Shown here: in pieces, positions 38,595 through 51,478 of the stretch
Position numbering within the stretch: the first letter of the stretch is position 1
How the letters are laid out: every line of letters begins with the position of its first letter
Assembly: GCA_017562135.1 (NCBI GenBank)
Contig: QEYB01001296.1
Location: 620,001-684,000, forward strand
Direction: 5' to 3'
Length of the DNA: 64,000 nt
Source: Dipylidium caninum
Lineage: Eukaryota > Platyhelminthes > Cestoda > Cyclophyllidea > Dipylidiidae
Notes under the pieces: generated by a model
What the model was told of the DNA's origin: nothing
The model's input: the letters and a program-made list of their open reading frames with translations, nothing else
The model's database searches: none
Translations under genes and position numbers: made by a program

Positions 38595-41500
38595 TTATAG
38601 TTCCGGTGGACCTTCAGCGGTGGCAACCGGATTCTCCGATGCCTTCAGACGGTCACCTAAAATAAATTAAGCATAAAACTGTTTGCGTAAGTGAGTTGAC
38701 GGTAATTTGTGCACTATATGGACGTAGATTACTAAAAAGGACGTTCTACATGGATTCCGCACGGGTTAAATTGAATTATTTATTAATTAGGGATTAAAGG
38801 TCGCTAAATACTCCCGTATGGCATAGCTCCTACTTTCTCTGCAGTTTTGTGCAGCATTGGTGGGAACTAATTTCATTTCCGTAATGTTATCGTCTATAAA
38901 TGTTAAAGAAAAGTAACCACATTATACACTGAAATTAAATCCTCCAACTTCGCACCCCGTATGCAAAAAAAGAATAAATTACACAAGTAGATAAGGCAGG
39001 TGAAGCTTTATTGTCGCTCTTATGCGAAGCCATGGTTGCCGTAATGAATTCAAGTTTGAATCTTTATTGTTTCACAAGCGAATCTACACTCCCAAATAAA
39101 TATCTAAGAGTGGATTGTGGAGTGTCATGAAATGCGATTAAGTATGTCCACACAAATGTATCTACACGTCTGAGAAGGGGAAAATGAAGGGTATTTATTG
39201 CACTAAATAATGCTTTTCGCTGAAAATTTGACTTTAACCGTCGTTATTTTCACTGTCCATCTATCGGGACGGATCTACGAGAATTAATTTCAACCGCAAG
39301 GATGGCGGCAAGGTGAACTTCAAAGCGAGTCTACATACGCCGATGAGTGGAAATTGGGCAGATGGAATTTGATCTCACTTAATCACATAACGCTTTCTTA
39401 TCCTGTAGTAGAATAGAGTAACTAACATAATACGAAAATCGGTCAACCGAACTCGGAAAAGTAAAGTAAGCAACTGTTTGCGTAAGTTATATAGTAATTG
39501 AAGTCAAGTGGAGTTGGGAGCAATAGCAACAGAGATATGTGGCGCCTTGAAAAGGACGATGTCATCAGCATGATTTGGAAAGATGGAAACGACCAAAAGT
39601 AGCCTCGTCACAATTTTAAACGTCTAATGCGCTGTGAGGATGGGACCGCCGGAAAAGCACGCCGGTGAAGTAATATGGATGCTTAAACTAGAGGGTGCAT
39701 TCTTGGAGCATTAGATGTGCGCACACTTAAATAAAAGCGTTAGTAAATACGGCTCCAAGAAAAAAATTGCAAAAACTCACCCATTGAACCCATTTTTTTG
39801 ACGTAGAGTTTATACCTTGGTTTTAAAGTATAAAAGGCAAAGGCACCCGTTTGCATTTCCTTTTTTAGTGTGGAAGTTGCAAATGAGGCACGTTAACCGT
39901 GTAAGTGTCATGAATTAAACGGATGAAGCCTATTTACCACGAAGGTGATAAACGTTACCGATAGTGAGGAAATCAGTAAAGAATTTCACTGTATAATCTA
40001 CACAGAAAAATGGTGTCACAACTTACGTATTAGTTCGGCAATCACGCGGCGTGTCCTTCGTTCAAGTTTCCTCAACTTCTTTTCCACGCCACGTTTTAAG
40101 TCCCAGTCAGGTTTCCGAGGAGCTAAATTGAATAAATTCTGTAAAAGAAAGGAATAATTTAGGTTTATATAGCAATTTTCAAGTGTAAGTGGTCGAACAT
40201 GATACAATTTCTTGTGCTGTCTCACACGTTAGTTGTGAAATGACGAAGGTGATCAATAGGAGACAAGAGGGAGCAAAGCCGCAAACAATTGTCACCAATC
40301 TCTTGGATTTTAATGAATTTAGTAATAAATTAATGACGGAATAAGTTGGGACACCCGATGTTTATTGAGAAGACACCTGAGTGCCAATTGGAGTTTCGCA
40401 TAGTCCAGTAGAGCCTAGAGTACGGGGTATTGCAAAGGCGGAGAGTCTATCCACCCTCCCGAGGTGGGATGGTGTGACGGGAGAAGGAGTGAAAATTAGC
40501 ACGGTCGACATCGATGCCTCATTTGCGAAAGTGGAGAAGATGCTTCAGTGAATAATGCGATTGATGGAAAACCACGAGTGAAGTGGGCCGTGATGACGTT
40601 GGCGCAGTGCACATAGGTGAGCAAGAACACAAAGAAAGGGGGCGAAAGTGAGAATACTCCTTCCATGTGGATTCCTCAAAAGGAAATGAGGATTCCTTCC
40701 CATGGGTGGATGTGAGGAGGATAGATTTCATTCAAGCAGTTGGGCGAGTGACCGACAACAGCTTGTATTTCATTTGCATAGGTTTGACAGAGGCATTTAC
40801 AATTGAGGCCATGTGCTGTCTCCGAAAGCAAAGTCGTTTGGCAAGAGTCGAAAAAGTGTGGGTATTATTCAATACTTGAACTGTAATATATAAAGAATCG
40901 GCTGTGTACGGTACGCATAAATGCACAAAGCACAAAATGATGAAATAGTAGGTGAAGCTCACAACTTCGTCCACTACAGATTGGGCCTTTGCTGCCTCCA
41001 ATTGGTCTGCGACATGGGCATTCACTGAAACAAGTACAAGAATTAGTTACTGGTGAATAGAAGCGCCCGAAGCTAGGGCATGTGGCAACTTTTAGTTGAT
41101 TTGACAGCCCCGTGAAAATCCTGAATTCTGTACGACTGTCGCTATTTAGAAACCTTTCAATTATGTTAATGTATTACAGGGGTCACATTTGTCAAATACT
41201 TGTCTACGGAGGTCGGTTTGGATCCATGACTAATGGACTGATGAAAGCAGGAAGTTGTGATTGAGAATGACTGTTAAAAAATATTCTAGAAGGCTCCACA
41301 CAACAAGACGCGTTACTTGTTACTTCATTTAGTAAAGAAGGACTCGAAGGAATAATTCCCGAATACATTAAAGCATTAACATAATGGATACGTCAACACC
41401 TGGATTGGCCAAAATAAATGGAAGGAAGGGTTAATTTCGCGGGGCAACTTAACTCATTGACTTTACGAAGAGTAAGGCCTAGTAAGTGTGAGGTGAGCTT

Positions 41501-42903
41501 GCATTTCCATATTTTATGTATCAACTAAATTTGTGCAAGAGCGCATTGATACTGGAAAAGCGCGACCGTGGATCTGTTTGCGATTGCAGAGCGCAGCTTA
41601 CATCCTCTTACTATCCGCAATTAAGTACAAAGGCTCACCAAAATATTAGGCGAAGCACGAAAGCCAAACAGGGACATAGTTAAGTGATGAGGTGGGGTTT
41701 TCGTGTCGGAAATAGCCACTGATCAAACAGAGAATTGTAAACAAAGTTGGAACCACGATGTTCACAAAAAACACGTTCAATCTACCCCAAGTTCACAATG
41801 GGAGTCCGCCTAGCACCACCAGGGGAACAAGTTGTGCACATAAACAGAGGACCACTCAGGAACTCCGGAGTAGTTAAATCTAAGTTTATGCAATTCAGAG
41901 AGAATATGTTCGTACATAGTTCAGCTGGCTACATTGTTTGTTTACACTGATAGATTAAAATATAAAGATCCAAAGAAACAAATAAATATTCACAATATAT
42001 AAGTTAGCGATAAAGAGCGATATGGATTGGCTGATCTAGCAGTAGCTCTCCCACTTTTATACTTGCATCGAGGTCAAGGAGAAATCTCCTTAAACTGATT
42101 ACTAATTTCAGAGGATTTGCAGATGAGGCGAGGGTTTGCAAGCAAGCCATGTTGACCATTAGGGTTTAGGCGAAACTACCTGTAGGACTACCAATTTTGA
42201 TTATCATTGTAGATGGCAGACATCTTTGGCGGGACCCAAGCAGAAAAGAGGGTAGCTTCACTTAGGTTTTGGTGGTAAACTGAGGAAGTTGGGCATCCAA
42301 GTCATTATCGCAAAAAGCTTACCCGCAGAGGCGTCTCAGGACAGCAAAAAGAGATCACGTGCTCTTCGCACTTGCGTTGAGACACAACATGAGGCGGTAA
42401 AGGCAGAGAGTTGCTTTTTACCGTATTTACAGTAAAATGAAGCTTTCAAGCATAAATTTATAAATCCCCACACCTTCCGAGTTCGGCCACAGGAAGTAAC
42501 GTTACACTTGCATCTGAAACCGGGTAGTTTGATCTACTTTACCCCCAGATTTACGAAGGGGTAACCTCTAGTGGTGGTGATAAAACAAAGCACTAAACTT
42601 ACGGTCAATCATTGGGCCTTCGGGTAATTGACCACCTCTAAGTTCCTCAGAAATGGGTTTGTAGTTCCGAAATATGGGCTTGGGTAATTCCTCCTCCCCA
42701 GTAGGTGGCATATCGTTGCTGCACAGATCCTTACTTTGCGTCTGTTTACGTAGATTAATCAAGCGTTCTTTGCGTCGCAGAGCCTCGTTTCGTAGGGATC
42801 CTACAGCAATCTCTTCTTTTTCCAACCGCGTATGTTTAGATGAGGAGAGGACGCTAGTATCTGCAATACCTACTTCACTTCCTTCCCTATTAACAGTAGT
42901 CAT
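38595..42903 (-). CDS. CCDC12: CCDC12 (cwf18 family) spliceosome-associated protein
   Basis: Small nuclear protein of the cwf18 family, found in activated spliceosome complexes. Exons on the minus strand: 42603-42903, 40963-41024, 40027-40138 and 38595-38656. Phases agree, giving 178 residues (human 166). Family marks are NEALRRKERLINLRKQT in exon 1, NAHVADQLEAAKAQSVVDEV in exon 2, the signature NLAPRKPDWDLKRGVEKKL in exon 3 and RRTRRVIAELI joined to RDRLKASE across the last intron. The extra residues are a Ser/Thr-rich N-terminus ahead of the first helix. Three introns of 0.8-1.6 kb spread this small gene over 4.3 kb. Its 5' flank is the region after the receptor kinase stop codon. Confidence 0.92.
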
Positions 42904-44272
42904 GTTCTGATTCTATAAATATAAAGAATCTGTCGAGAATGCCGCCAGAAAATGGGAAAGTGACACGCAATAAAGCAGTAATAAACTACCCCCGCCTTAC
43001 AATGGAGACTGTGTGTGTAACTGGTGGATGTTTAAGCGGATAAGGGAAACTGGAGTTGGTATGAAAAGCGACCGGTACTGCGCCTTTCAATTCAAATTGA
43101 ATGAAGCAGGAGTAAATCCCTATCCCTTTTAAAGCGGTCCCTTGTTTTCGCATAAGTAAACATTTGACTGAAAACATCCATGCGAACAGCGTTAAATGAA
43201 ATAACTCCTGAACATCGCCCTAACCGTTCATTTACAGTTAAAAATCAAATTATGCGGACGAGTTTAACACGGAACCAAATGAACAAAAGTCTGACTTTAT
43301 CCACCCATGCAGTATGCAGGATGAATGAAAATGACGGAACGTCACAAAGAAGCAGCGCAACTCTACGAGGGAAATTAGACACGTGCGCCACACAGCTCCG
43401 CACGTTGGACACAACGTCCAACGTATTACTTGGTCTACCGACAGACTGAAAGCACATCACATCAGTAATGGGGGGCAGAATAAAGCCAACTCTTGGAAAA
43501 ACACTAATTCTCCGACACCTTCGTATCTTCCCAAGGGCCCTGCGGAGAAACCGTGACATGAATGCCTGCCACTATCACCAGGCATCATTAGCATGTAACG
43601 TATTTGAGTGATTGTAATGGAAACTATCACCAGAAATAGCAGATCAAAGGCGCCTGAATGATGAGGGCTGCAGATGCATGAAGTATAGGTCAAACAAAGA
43701 TTCTATTCTTTTTCCAAGTACTGCGTGCTCCAGAAGAATAAGAAGAAAACACTCTACCTGTGCCCCTTATCATTCAATTCATAGAATGCCATCTGTAACT
43801 GATTTTTTGAAGCCCTGAAGGCTTGCTGATCTACCTAACTTTAATTAACTAATTCTCTTGATTTCAAAATTTAATTAGAAGACCATTTCAGCATGCTTAA
43901 ACACCGACGACGATTGCGAGGTGGTGTTTAATGACGCCAATGATTAAACATACTCCAAAAACGGTGTCTAGAAGAACTACATTACAAGTCACAGCAAAAG
44001 GTAAAATGATGGAAAGGCACATCGCATCAGCAGCCACAAACACAGCAATAGTGAAATGAATCCGGTGTCTTTCTTTTGCAAAACATGTGTTTTAACAAGG
44101 ACCACGAAGAACGTGAGTTCGTTTAATGACCACGGCAGGCAAAAGGCGCTTTCATGTCTGTGGATGGAAAGAAGAAGGATGGGGGACTGTACAGAGAGAG
44201 GCAAGGTGAGAGTGGCGGCAAAGAGGACGGGATGTAAATGTAAATGCACAGAAACGCACACAGTCACCAAGA
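42904..44272. other. CCDC12 upstream region / receptor kinase 3' flank
   Basis: This 1.4 kb interval separates the receptor kinase stop from the CCDC12 start, both on the minus strand, so it should hold the CCDC12 promoter. It contains a perfect 9-bp inverted repeat at 43402-43424. An 89-codon plus-strand frame at 43180-43449 and antisense frames over it have no recognisable similarity, and I do not call them genes. Confidence 0.4.
43402..43424. repeat. Perfect 9-bp inverted repeat upstream of CCDC12
   Basis: The arms ACGTTGGAC and GTCCAACGT are separated by five bases (ACAAC), about 500 bp upstream of the CCDC12 ATG. It could form a hairpin or be a dimeric factor site; nothing else supports a function. 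Confidence 0.45.
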
Positions 44273-47200
44273 TTACACCTTTACGGACGTAGTGGGGCAG
44301 GCGGTGGTGGTGGCGGCACTCGAGTCAGGGTGAGGGATGGGTGAGGAAGCGAGGAGGGGCACAATCTCAGGATTCAGGGTCGAGGCATTGGAGGCTGCTT
44401 CCCCGACCTCCAGTGAAGAGGACGCCGACGTGGAAACAGAAGTACTTATTGAAGAAGATGAAGCCACGAAGGGCATCAGATGAGCAGGATCATCACTCGA
44501 AGGTGGATATCTTTGACTGAGATTTTGAATTCTTCCTGCGATGCAACCAGCTGTAATGCGTGCTTCGGCATCGTGGTCCCAGCTATCCTGAACGGTCTCC
44601 CACAACTGCATGAAAGCCTGTATAATGTGGGAAAAGTCGAATTTGCTAATTCTGGTTAAAGTACCAAACTTAGGCATGTGCAATCCGGAAGGGTAAAGTG
44701 ATAAGGTGTAGATACAAAAACGTTCGATAACAAATAACGAGGCTATTTTCAGGTGGACTCGGTTACTGAACATTATACTCGTCCTTGATGATGAATGACA
44801 ACGCAAAGGAAAAGCTTATTACTGGAAAATAAATAATTGAATAGACAAATTGTAGCAGTAGCCTCTGGTGGGGATCTCACGAAAAACTCCAGGATTGGGG
44901 GAGAACGCAAGGGGTTGACCGGTGAGAAGGTAATATACAAAGATGTCATACAAGAAATCCAGCATGGGTAAACAAGATCCATACAAAAGCTCCGACTAAG
45001 ACAAAGCAATTTGCAGCGTTGGCACAAGTTACGTCGCCTAACAACTTGGTCCTCAAAATAGTATGCACACATCTGTCGAAGACAACAGACCCCGGTGCGG
45101 AGGTGTGCAAACGTGCGATAAGCAGCACAGGAGGAAAGAGGGGTGGAACACACTCGACCCCCAGATTGAGGATAAATGTCTGCCAGTCAAAGGGACAATG
45201 AACTTATAACGAATCGTCATTAATGCTCGTGTCGGCAGAGGCCAATTCAATTGGGAAACAAAGGTCTCCTAGGGCTTATGCTCAGTTAGGCCATAAGAAA
45301 GCCAATAGGCATTACAATTTATTTTTAAGAAAACAATGTCCTGCAATACATTAGGGAAAAATGGGGGATTTTGACTTCTGACCAAGACAATCTGTTTTAG
45401 AACAGTTTGCAACAGTTTCATAACCGAATAACCACGCCCACCCTTAAGAGACAAATAAATTTGTCAACAGCAAGAACACTAGTAACACTTAATGAAAGAT
45501 GGCGCTCGGCTCATCTACGCGTCACGTCAATCACCTGGTCACCTTCCCACCATGAACAGGGCTGAGGGCGATTCCTAAGCTTAGCCACATGATTCTGCAG
45601 CTTCTCCATGGTGGGTGTCGGTCCCACCTCGGCCTCGAAAGGAGCCATGTAGGGCGGAAGACGCGGTGGGGCGTTCTCGTCTGGCGCTATGTCAGTGGGC
45701 CCATGGGCTCGTGTCATCAACTCCCAAATAACTAAACCCAAAGCGTAGACATCGATTCGTAGGAAGGCGTCCCTTGTAAACTGTATCGCTCCGTCCAACA
45801 CTTCAGGGGCCATGTAGCGCGCCGTACCAACCTGGAGGTAAAAGAAATATTGTGATATTTAGGCACATAAATTAGTCGATACAAAAAGACTCACGTTGCC
45901 ATAGCTTCCTACTAGTAACTGTTATATCAATGTTGAAAAGACATCAAAATAATTAGAAAAACGGTTTACAAATGTCAATACTAACAACTGTTTATTGTCC
46001 CTAGCCAGGATACATCGCTTACTCTGGTTTCTTATTTCAAATCTCTTTCCCAGAAATAAAAAGGCAGAATACACGGTAAGGAATGTAAATCTCCGTTTGA
46101 AAGCATCGAAACAGAGCAAATCGGAAAAACTCAATATCGGGTTGAATACCTCCACAGAGGACTTCTACAGCCACGCAAAGTAGTTGGTCTTTCAACAGAA
46201 ATTCATTATGGGGATAATTGGTCTACAGGAAGGTTATTTGAGAAGTGATTGAAGCGGAATTATCTTGGTTGATATCGTAAAGTCATAATTGTAAATAGAT
46301 AGAAAATTTGATAATTCTACTCCGCAGTAACATTGAGTAGAGTAAGAATTCCCAGAAAAATAAGCGGATTCTCTTTTCTTCCTAAAGTCCAATGTCGATA
46401 AAACATTGATACAGCATTGTGGCACCCAAAAAATCGACAAGTGTGTGCTTACCAGAGTAAAAGCAGGTGCGTACAGGTGAGAACACGCTACAGATCGTTC
46501 ACTCATGATGAAAAGGTATCCAAGATATTAATAAATTTGGTGAAGAAACAAGGCATGAGACCCACGTTTACAAGACGACCTTAGGCAATGAAACCACTAT
46601 GTGTATGGTGCCAACATCCATGGGAACGGCGTGCCCCTGAATCTTCAGTCGTCAGATTTTCGCCGAATCCCAACTACTAGGGAAGAGATAGAAGCGACAA
46701 TATAAAGGGGTTCGTCGCATTGACTTCATGAATCACTGCAAAAACCCTCTTGCCACCTGAAAACAGGAGCACAAGTGCCCTATGGGGGAGCAGTATGAAA
46801 ACAAATCATGATCTTGGAACAGACTGCTTTCATTTTTTTAATCTTTACTTGAACAAATATTAGTAAAAAGACTGGCAAAGAAATTGACTGCAAATGTCAA
46901 ATAGGAACCAGAGGTGCGAATCAGCCAGCCGAAAAGATTACGGAAAGGAAAAAGCAGTTCAGGGACGGCACTTTCACAATGGTGTAGGTGGAGTAAGCAG
47001 TGAGAAAACGCTATAAACGTTCAACACTCAAACCAGAAAATTTCATCACCATATCTGTTAATACACTTGTCTGTGATATTTCGGTTCAAAATAACTTGAT
47101 ATATAGGTTTCTATTTCGAACTTTTGCAACATGGAAAAGGAGAAGGATTGACACCACATAAAAAAACATTTAAAAAAAATGAGACCTACTCGTACTCTAC

Positions 47201-50200
47201 CACACCCAAAACTATAGTTAACAATAATGTCGTAGTGTGAAGAAGTCGGCGTAAGACCTCCTATCTATATTTGTAATTACTTTAATGAAAATAAGATGAT
47301 TACCTGAAGATGGGCATCGCCGAAACCACGACCAGTTTCAAGTCGTGTAGCTAATCCTAAATCGCTTATACACGGGGTGAGGTCGGATGTGAGAAGAACG
47401 TTGCGAGACTTAAAGTCCCTGTGTGCAATACTCGGCTTGGGATATTGGGAGACGGTGCGAGGAAGTTCCGTATGCAAGTAACTAAGACCCCGAGCCATCC
47501 CCATGGCGATCCACAACATTTGGCCCCAAGACAACTCTCTGAAGTGAATGTAGTCATATACAGAGCCAAAAGCCAAGTAATCCGTTACGAGCCAATATTC
47601 GACAATCGGACCATTTTCAACCATCGCACTGTAATGCTCATCTCGTCTCTCCGAAGAACTTGTAACCTGATTGGAAGGAAAACATACTTAGATTTATAAA
47701 GCTCTTGGTCCAGAAGATCAATTTAATGAATAATAAGTATTCATGCTGGAAAAGAAGTATTTACTTCAGAAAACTGGAAATATAAAAAGGCGGTTTTTTT
47801 TTTCATTCTAGATACCTAACGAAAAAGCGAAGTTAAAGCGAATCCAGTAGGATTAATAATTTCATACAACCGCCTAATTCTCGTTCATCCATATTGTCCA
47901 AATACATAAAATGTTTACCAATCAAGAAGAGGTTTAGAGAGGTCATAAACAAGAAGTGGTGGAGAAATCAGGAAAAAGGTATTGAAGTTCCTATCTTCAG
48001 CTTTTTACAAATTTTTCAACAAGAATACAGAAACGAACTAATAGTGAAAATTTCAGTGAAAAGAAAATTCAAAGCCAAGTAAAATAACATATTGCAAGCA
48101 CGTAGCCAGTATTGCCTTGAAAAATTATTAAAGGAAACAAAAAAAATTTGGGTATAAAATAATCAACAGTGAAACAAAAATTAATCTGTGTAAAAAGTAT
48201 TCTTCGATAACGAGGCAGTAACTAGTGATGTTTAAATTAACACTTAACAGGAAAATTATATGATCCACAATGTAATACACAAGATTGGTCAAAAGGAAAC
48301 AAAGATAAGGTAGGTCACAATACATAAGTGTCAAATGAAAATAAATTACTACCATGAGAATAAACTATAGGATCGAAAGCGAGAATTTTTGTCTCCTAAA
48401 TCAGGTGCAATCAACAACTGGTCACAGTCAAGGTCGCACATACTAGTTGACGTCAGTCCGATTCGTACAAGTGAAAGCGCGCAACATCTCCATTCTTCTA
48501 CCTCTGTTGTATCCCAGGTTTACTTACAAATATAACGTCATCATGAGCAAAGTTACTTCTCATCACTCATGGTCACGGGCGCGGGGAAAACAAGACTACG
48601 GGGGTGCGTGATTCGCGGACGTTCGCAAATGCGATTTATAATTGTGGTGGGATTGACATGCACAAATACTGAGAACGAGAATACATTCAAGATACAGTTC
48701 GGTAGTAACGATCAACAGCAGAAACATTGTTCGGAAAAAAAACGAAGAATCCAATTCAAGTGGAAGTATTTTGGAAAGATACGATTGTACGACAGATATA
48801 AGTAATATAAAAGGGCTACCAAAATTAGGAGCACAAACCAAGGCATGTGAAAAAATTGTAATGGCATTGAAATAAAGCAAACAAAACAAAAAAATGTATG
48901 ATGATGTGGACAAAATCACTTTCAACTGCATTGAAATGGAAATAGATAAAGGACACAAATATAGTACCATAAATTCATCAAATACTGAGAATTACTTTGT
49001 CAATGCCAATGTAATGCAAGATATTAGGATGTTTCAAACGTAGAAGTCGATACAACTCCAATTCAGTTTCCCAGCTTTTTTTTTCGGCCTCAGGAAACAC
49101 CTTGATAGCCACTTCACGAGAGGAAGATCGATCGCAGATGTTTTCAGTCATACGGCCCAGCCATACCTCACCGAAACGGCCACGAGAGCATCGCTTGACT
49201 TTAGTACATATTTTTGAGAGCTGTAATATAATACCGAGAGCTCATCACAACGAGATCAAATAGTTAAGAGCGACATCAAGCCTAGGACATAGTCGATGCA
49301 GCTAAGTACATACAAGGAAAGGTGTAAAGAAAAAATGCTGACCAAGTCACCGCTAAAAGCTAATTTTGAATAAAAAATGTTGCTAGTATAGATATCCAAA
49401 TAGGTACCGCTTCGATTTCACCGTCAGCGAGCCAACCACCACCGAGAGCTGGACGAACTAACTGGGGCAAGGATAAAGACCCATCAAATTGAGTCAAAAA
49501 ACCCTTGCCACAGAAAGCACAAGGTGTTCCATTCAAGGGACAATAACGACATACGATACTACTAGAAACACCAAAGCGATGTTCATCTTTTTTAGATCTT
49601 CCTCGCGTAAAACATAGCTTTAATGTTGAAGGAAAGAAGTTTTGACAATGAAATAAGAATTTAGATTTGTCGGCACCAAGTTTAGAGCTACCTCCGACAG
49701 TTGAACTGGTAAGCAGATGAGCAGACTTTTTGTATCGACGGCATAAAAGAAAAATGAAGATAAAAACTAAAAGAGCTAAAAGGAGGGGCAATGTTATGGC
49801 GTAGAAGAGAGTTGGATTATTTGAAAATGATGAAAAGTTTCTCATCCTGGCTGTAGGAAAATGGTTTTCAGGTGAACGATTGCTCGAATTAACAGGGTTG
49901 CCTATAATACAAAAGAAAATTTTATAAAGTGTTTTATATAGTTATCAAAAGTGCGGTCATGCAAATCCCACTATGCTCTAAATTAGAGCCATAAACTCGA
50001 AAATGAAAACCAGATAAACATACCCTGAGGCTTTTCGAGTGATTCTAGAGGGATGTCAGGCACATTGCACAAATCACCTTTGCAATAACACATGATGTAT
50101 TGGCTGGTTTTTACAAAAACATAACAAACGCCGGTCTTCAATGTAACATTGTCATTCTAGATATGAAAAGTCTTAAGAGAAAACTTACGCCCTCCCAATG

Positions 50201-50369
50201 CCAGCAAGCCTGCAATTGTGTCCGATTGGAAGATTCACCAAAACGCTTTAGAGTCAACAGACAAAACCTTTGTCCAGCCTCACAGAGGACCTTTCGAGTA
50301 AAAACGTCGCAACCAGATTGGTCTGTCGTGCAATAGCAGCTTATTGGGTCCATTTTGACGACAAACACG
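44273..50369 (-). CDS. ACVR2: Activin/TGF-beta superfamily type II receptor serine/threonine kinase
   Basis: Single-pass receptor that binds activin/BMP-type ligands and phosphorylates type I receptors. Exons on the minus strand: 50189-50369, 50024-50156, 49408-49901, 48996-49220, 47304-47666, 45526-45831 and 44273-44617; the exon with ATG and signal peptide was not found. About 680 residues are visible. The Cys-rich ectodomain ends in [10 protein letters not shown], the type II three-finger closing box. A membrane helix ([19 protein letters not shown]) and a long juxtamembrane segment of roughly 100 residues with an extra Cys cluster follow. Kinase marks: [33 protein letters not shown] (DLG for DFG), [12 protein letters not shown] and [15 protein letters not shown], the last typical of ACVR2. 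A Ser/Thr-rich tail closes the protein. Introns lengthen from 32 nt to about 1.5 kb along the transcript. Confidence 0.9.
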
Positions 50370-51478
50370 CTGAAAGTAGGAGGGGAAACAATAGAAACGG
50401 ACCGGGGAGTGCAAATAACCAGCGCACTTAATACGCTTCAACCAACCAATAGCTCGTGGACCTTGAGAATGGCGTAATTATTTTGCAATTTGCGATCTTT
50501 TCACATCGCGCCCTAGGTACTATAAGAAAACCCCTAAGCCTAAACCATACCTTTTGTGGCGAAATTTTTAATTTTTGTAAGGTTCTAAAACGTTTCGAGG
50601 GCGAATAAAAGTTAACCGGAAACGTGATATAGCAATGATATTTTGCTATATGAAGTTTATGCCACTTAGCTTATGAGATGGCTTTTATTATCAAGCTTAA
50701 GCTCATATCTTACTTCCTGACAGGTCTATGCGTCTTCTCCGGTACATATCTTAACCGAAATGAGGTTGCATTCCTCGCATCTGATGTGGCTCAAGTAACA
50801 ATTTGGCTTCTATCTAAGCGCACTCGATTTAGATAGTGGGGACAAAAAAATTTGAGAGCCATGATCTTTCTCATACAAACAACAGAGTTGCTTTCTGCAA
50901 ACTAAGGCAAAAGGTATTTGAGGATTGCAATGCGAATGCGTAAATTCTAAATTTTTGAAAAGTCTTGATAATAATGACGAAAGTGAACAAAAATCTAAAT
51001 GTTGGCTTCAAACGCTGTTACAGGTTTGCTTAATATCCCGCGTGAAAATCTTGAAAGCCGACATTTTTAAGCTCTCTTACGGCCTCTCCGCGCTTTATGT
51101 AAGCGTTTTGATGCATAGCCTTATCTGTCTAACGGTGAAGTGGTTTTAATACACTCATTTTATTTTTTTTCTTAGAGCCTATTTTTCCTTGGCAGTCGGC
51201 CTTCCCTTAAAACAATGCTTATAGCTCTAGCGACCAGGTGTCGTTCATTTCTGGGGCTTGTGTCAGTCTCTTTTGCACCGCGTTTATACTATTTTCGACG
51301 GCTTTTAGGTGATTTCCAGATCATTGTTTATGTTATGGACTTGTGGCCATGCGATATGTTCTTTGCGTTTCAATTGCACTGTTTCTCGAATTGTTTTTTG
51401 TTTATTTTGCTCTTTCATACCGCGGTTAATGAAACAGGAATAACACCAGCTATTCCATCTGTCTGCGACTTGTTCTAA
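50370..51478. other. Receptor kinase / ILRUN divergent upstream region
   Basis: This interval should hold the missing first exon of the receptor kinase (-) and the promoter and 5' UTR of ILRUN (+). I found a splice acceptor for the receptor at 50370 but no convincing signal-peptide exon. An 8-bp inverted repeat lies at 50627-50651. The plus strand becomes T-rich from about 51,150. Open frames at 50925-51149 and 51215-51478 (+) are not recognised. Confidence 0.4.
50627..50651. repeat. Perfect 8-bp inverted repeat
   Basis: The arms ATATAGCA and TGCTATAT flank a nine-base loop, in the shared upstream region of the receptor kinase and ILRUN. AT-rich and possibly chance. Confidence 0.35.

Noticed and set aside
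43180..43449. 89-codon plus-strand ORF upstream of CCDC12
   Set aside because: Overlapped by an antisense frame of similar length, no recognisable similarity, no splice or Kozak support. Likely chance.
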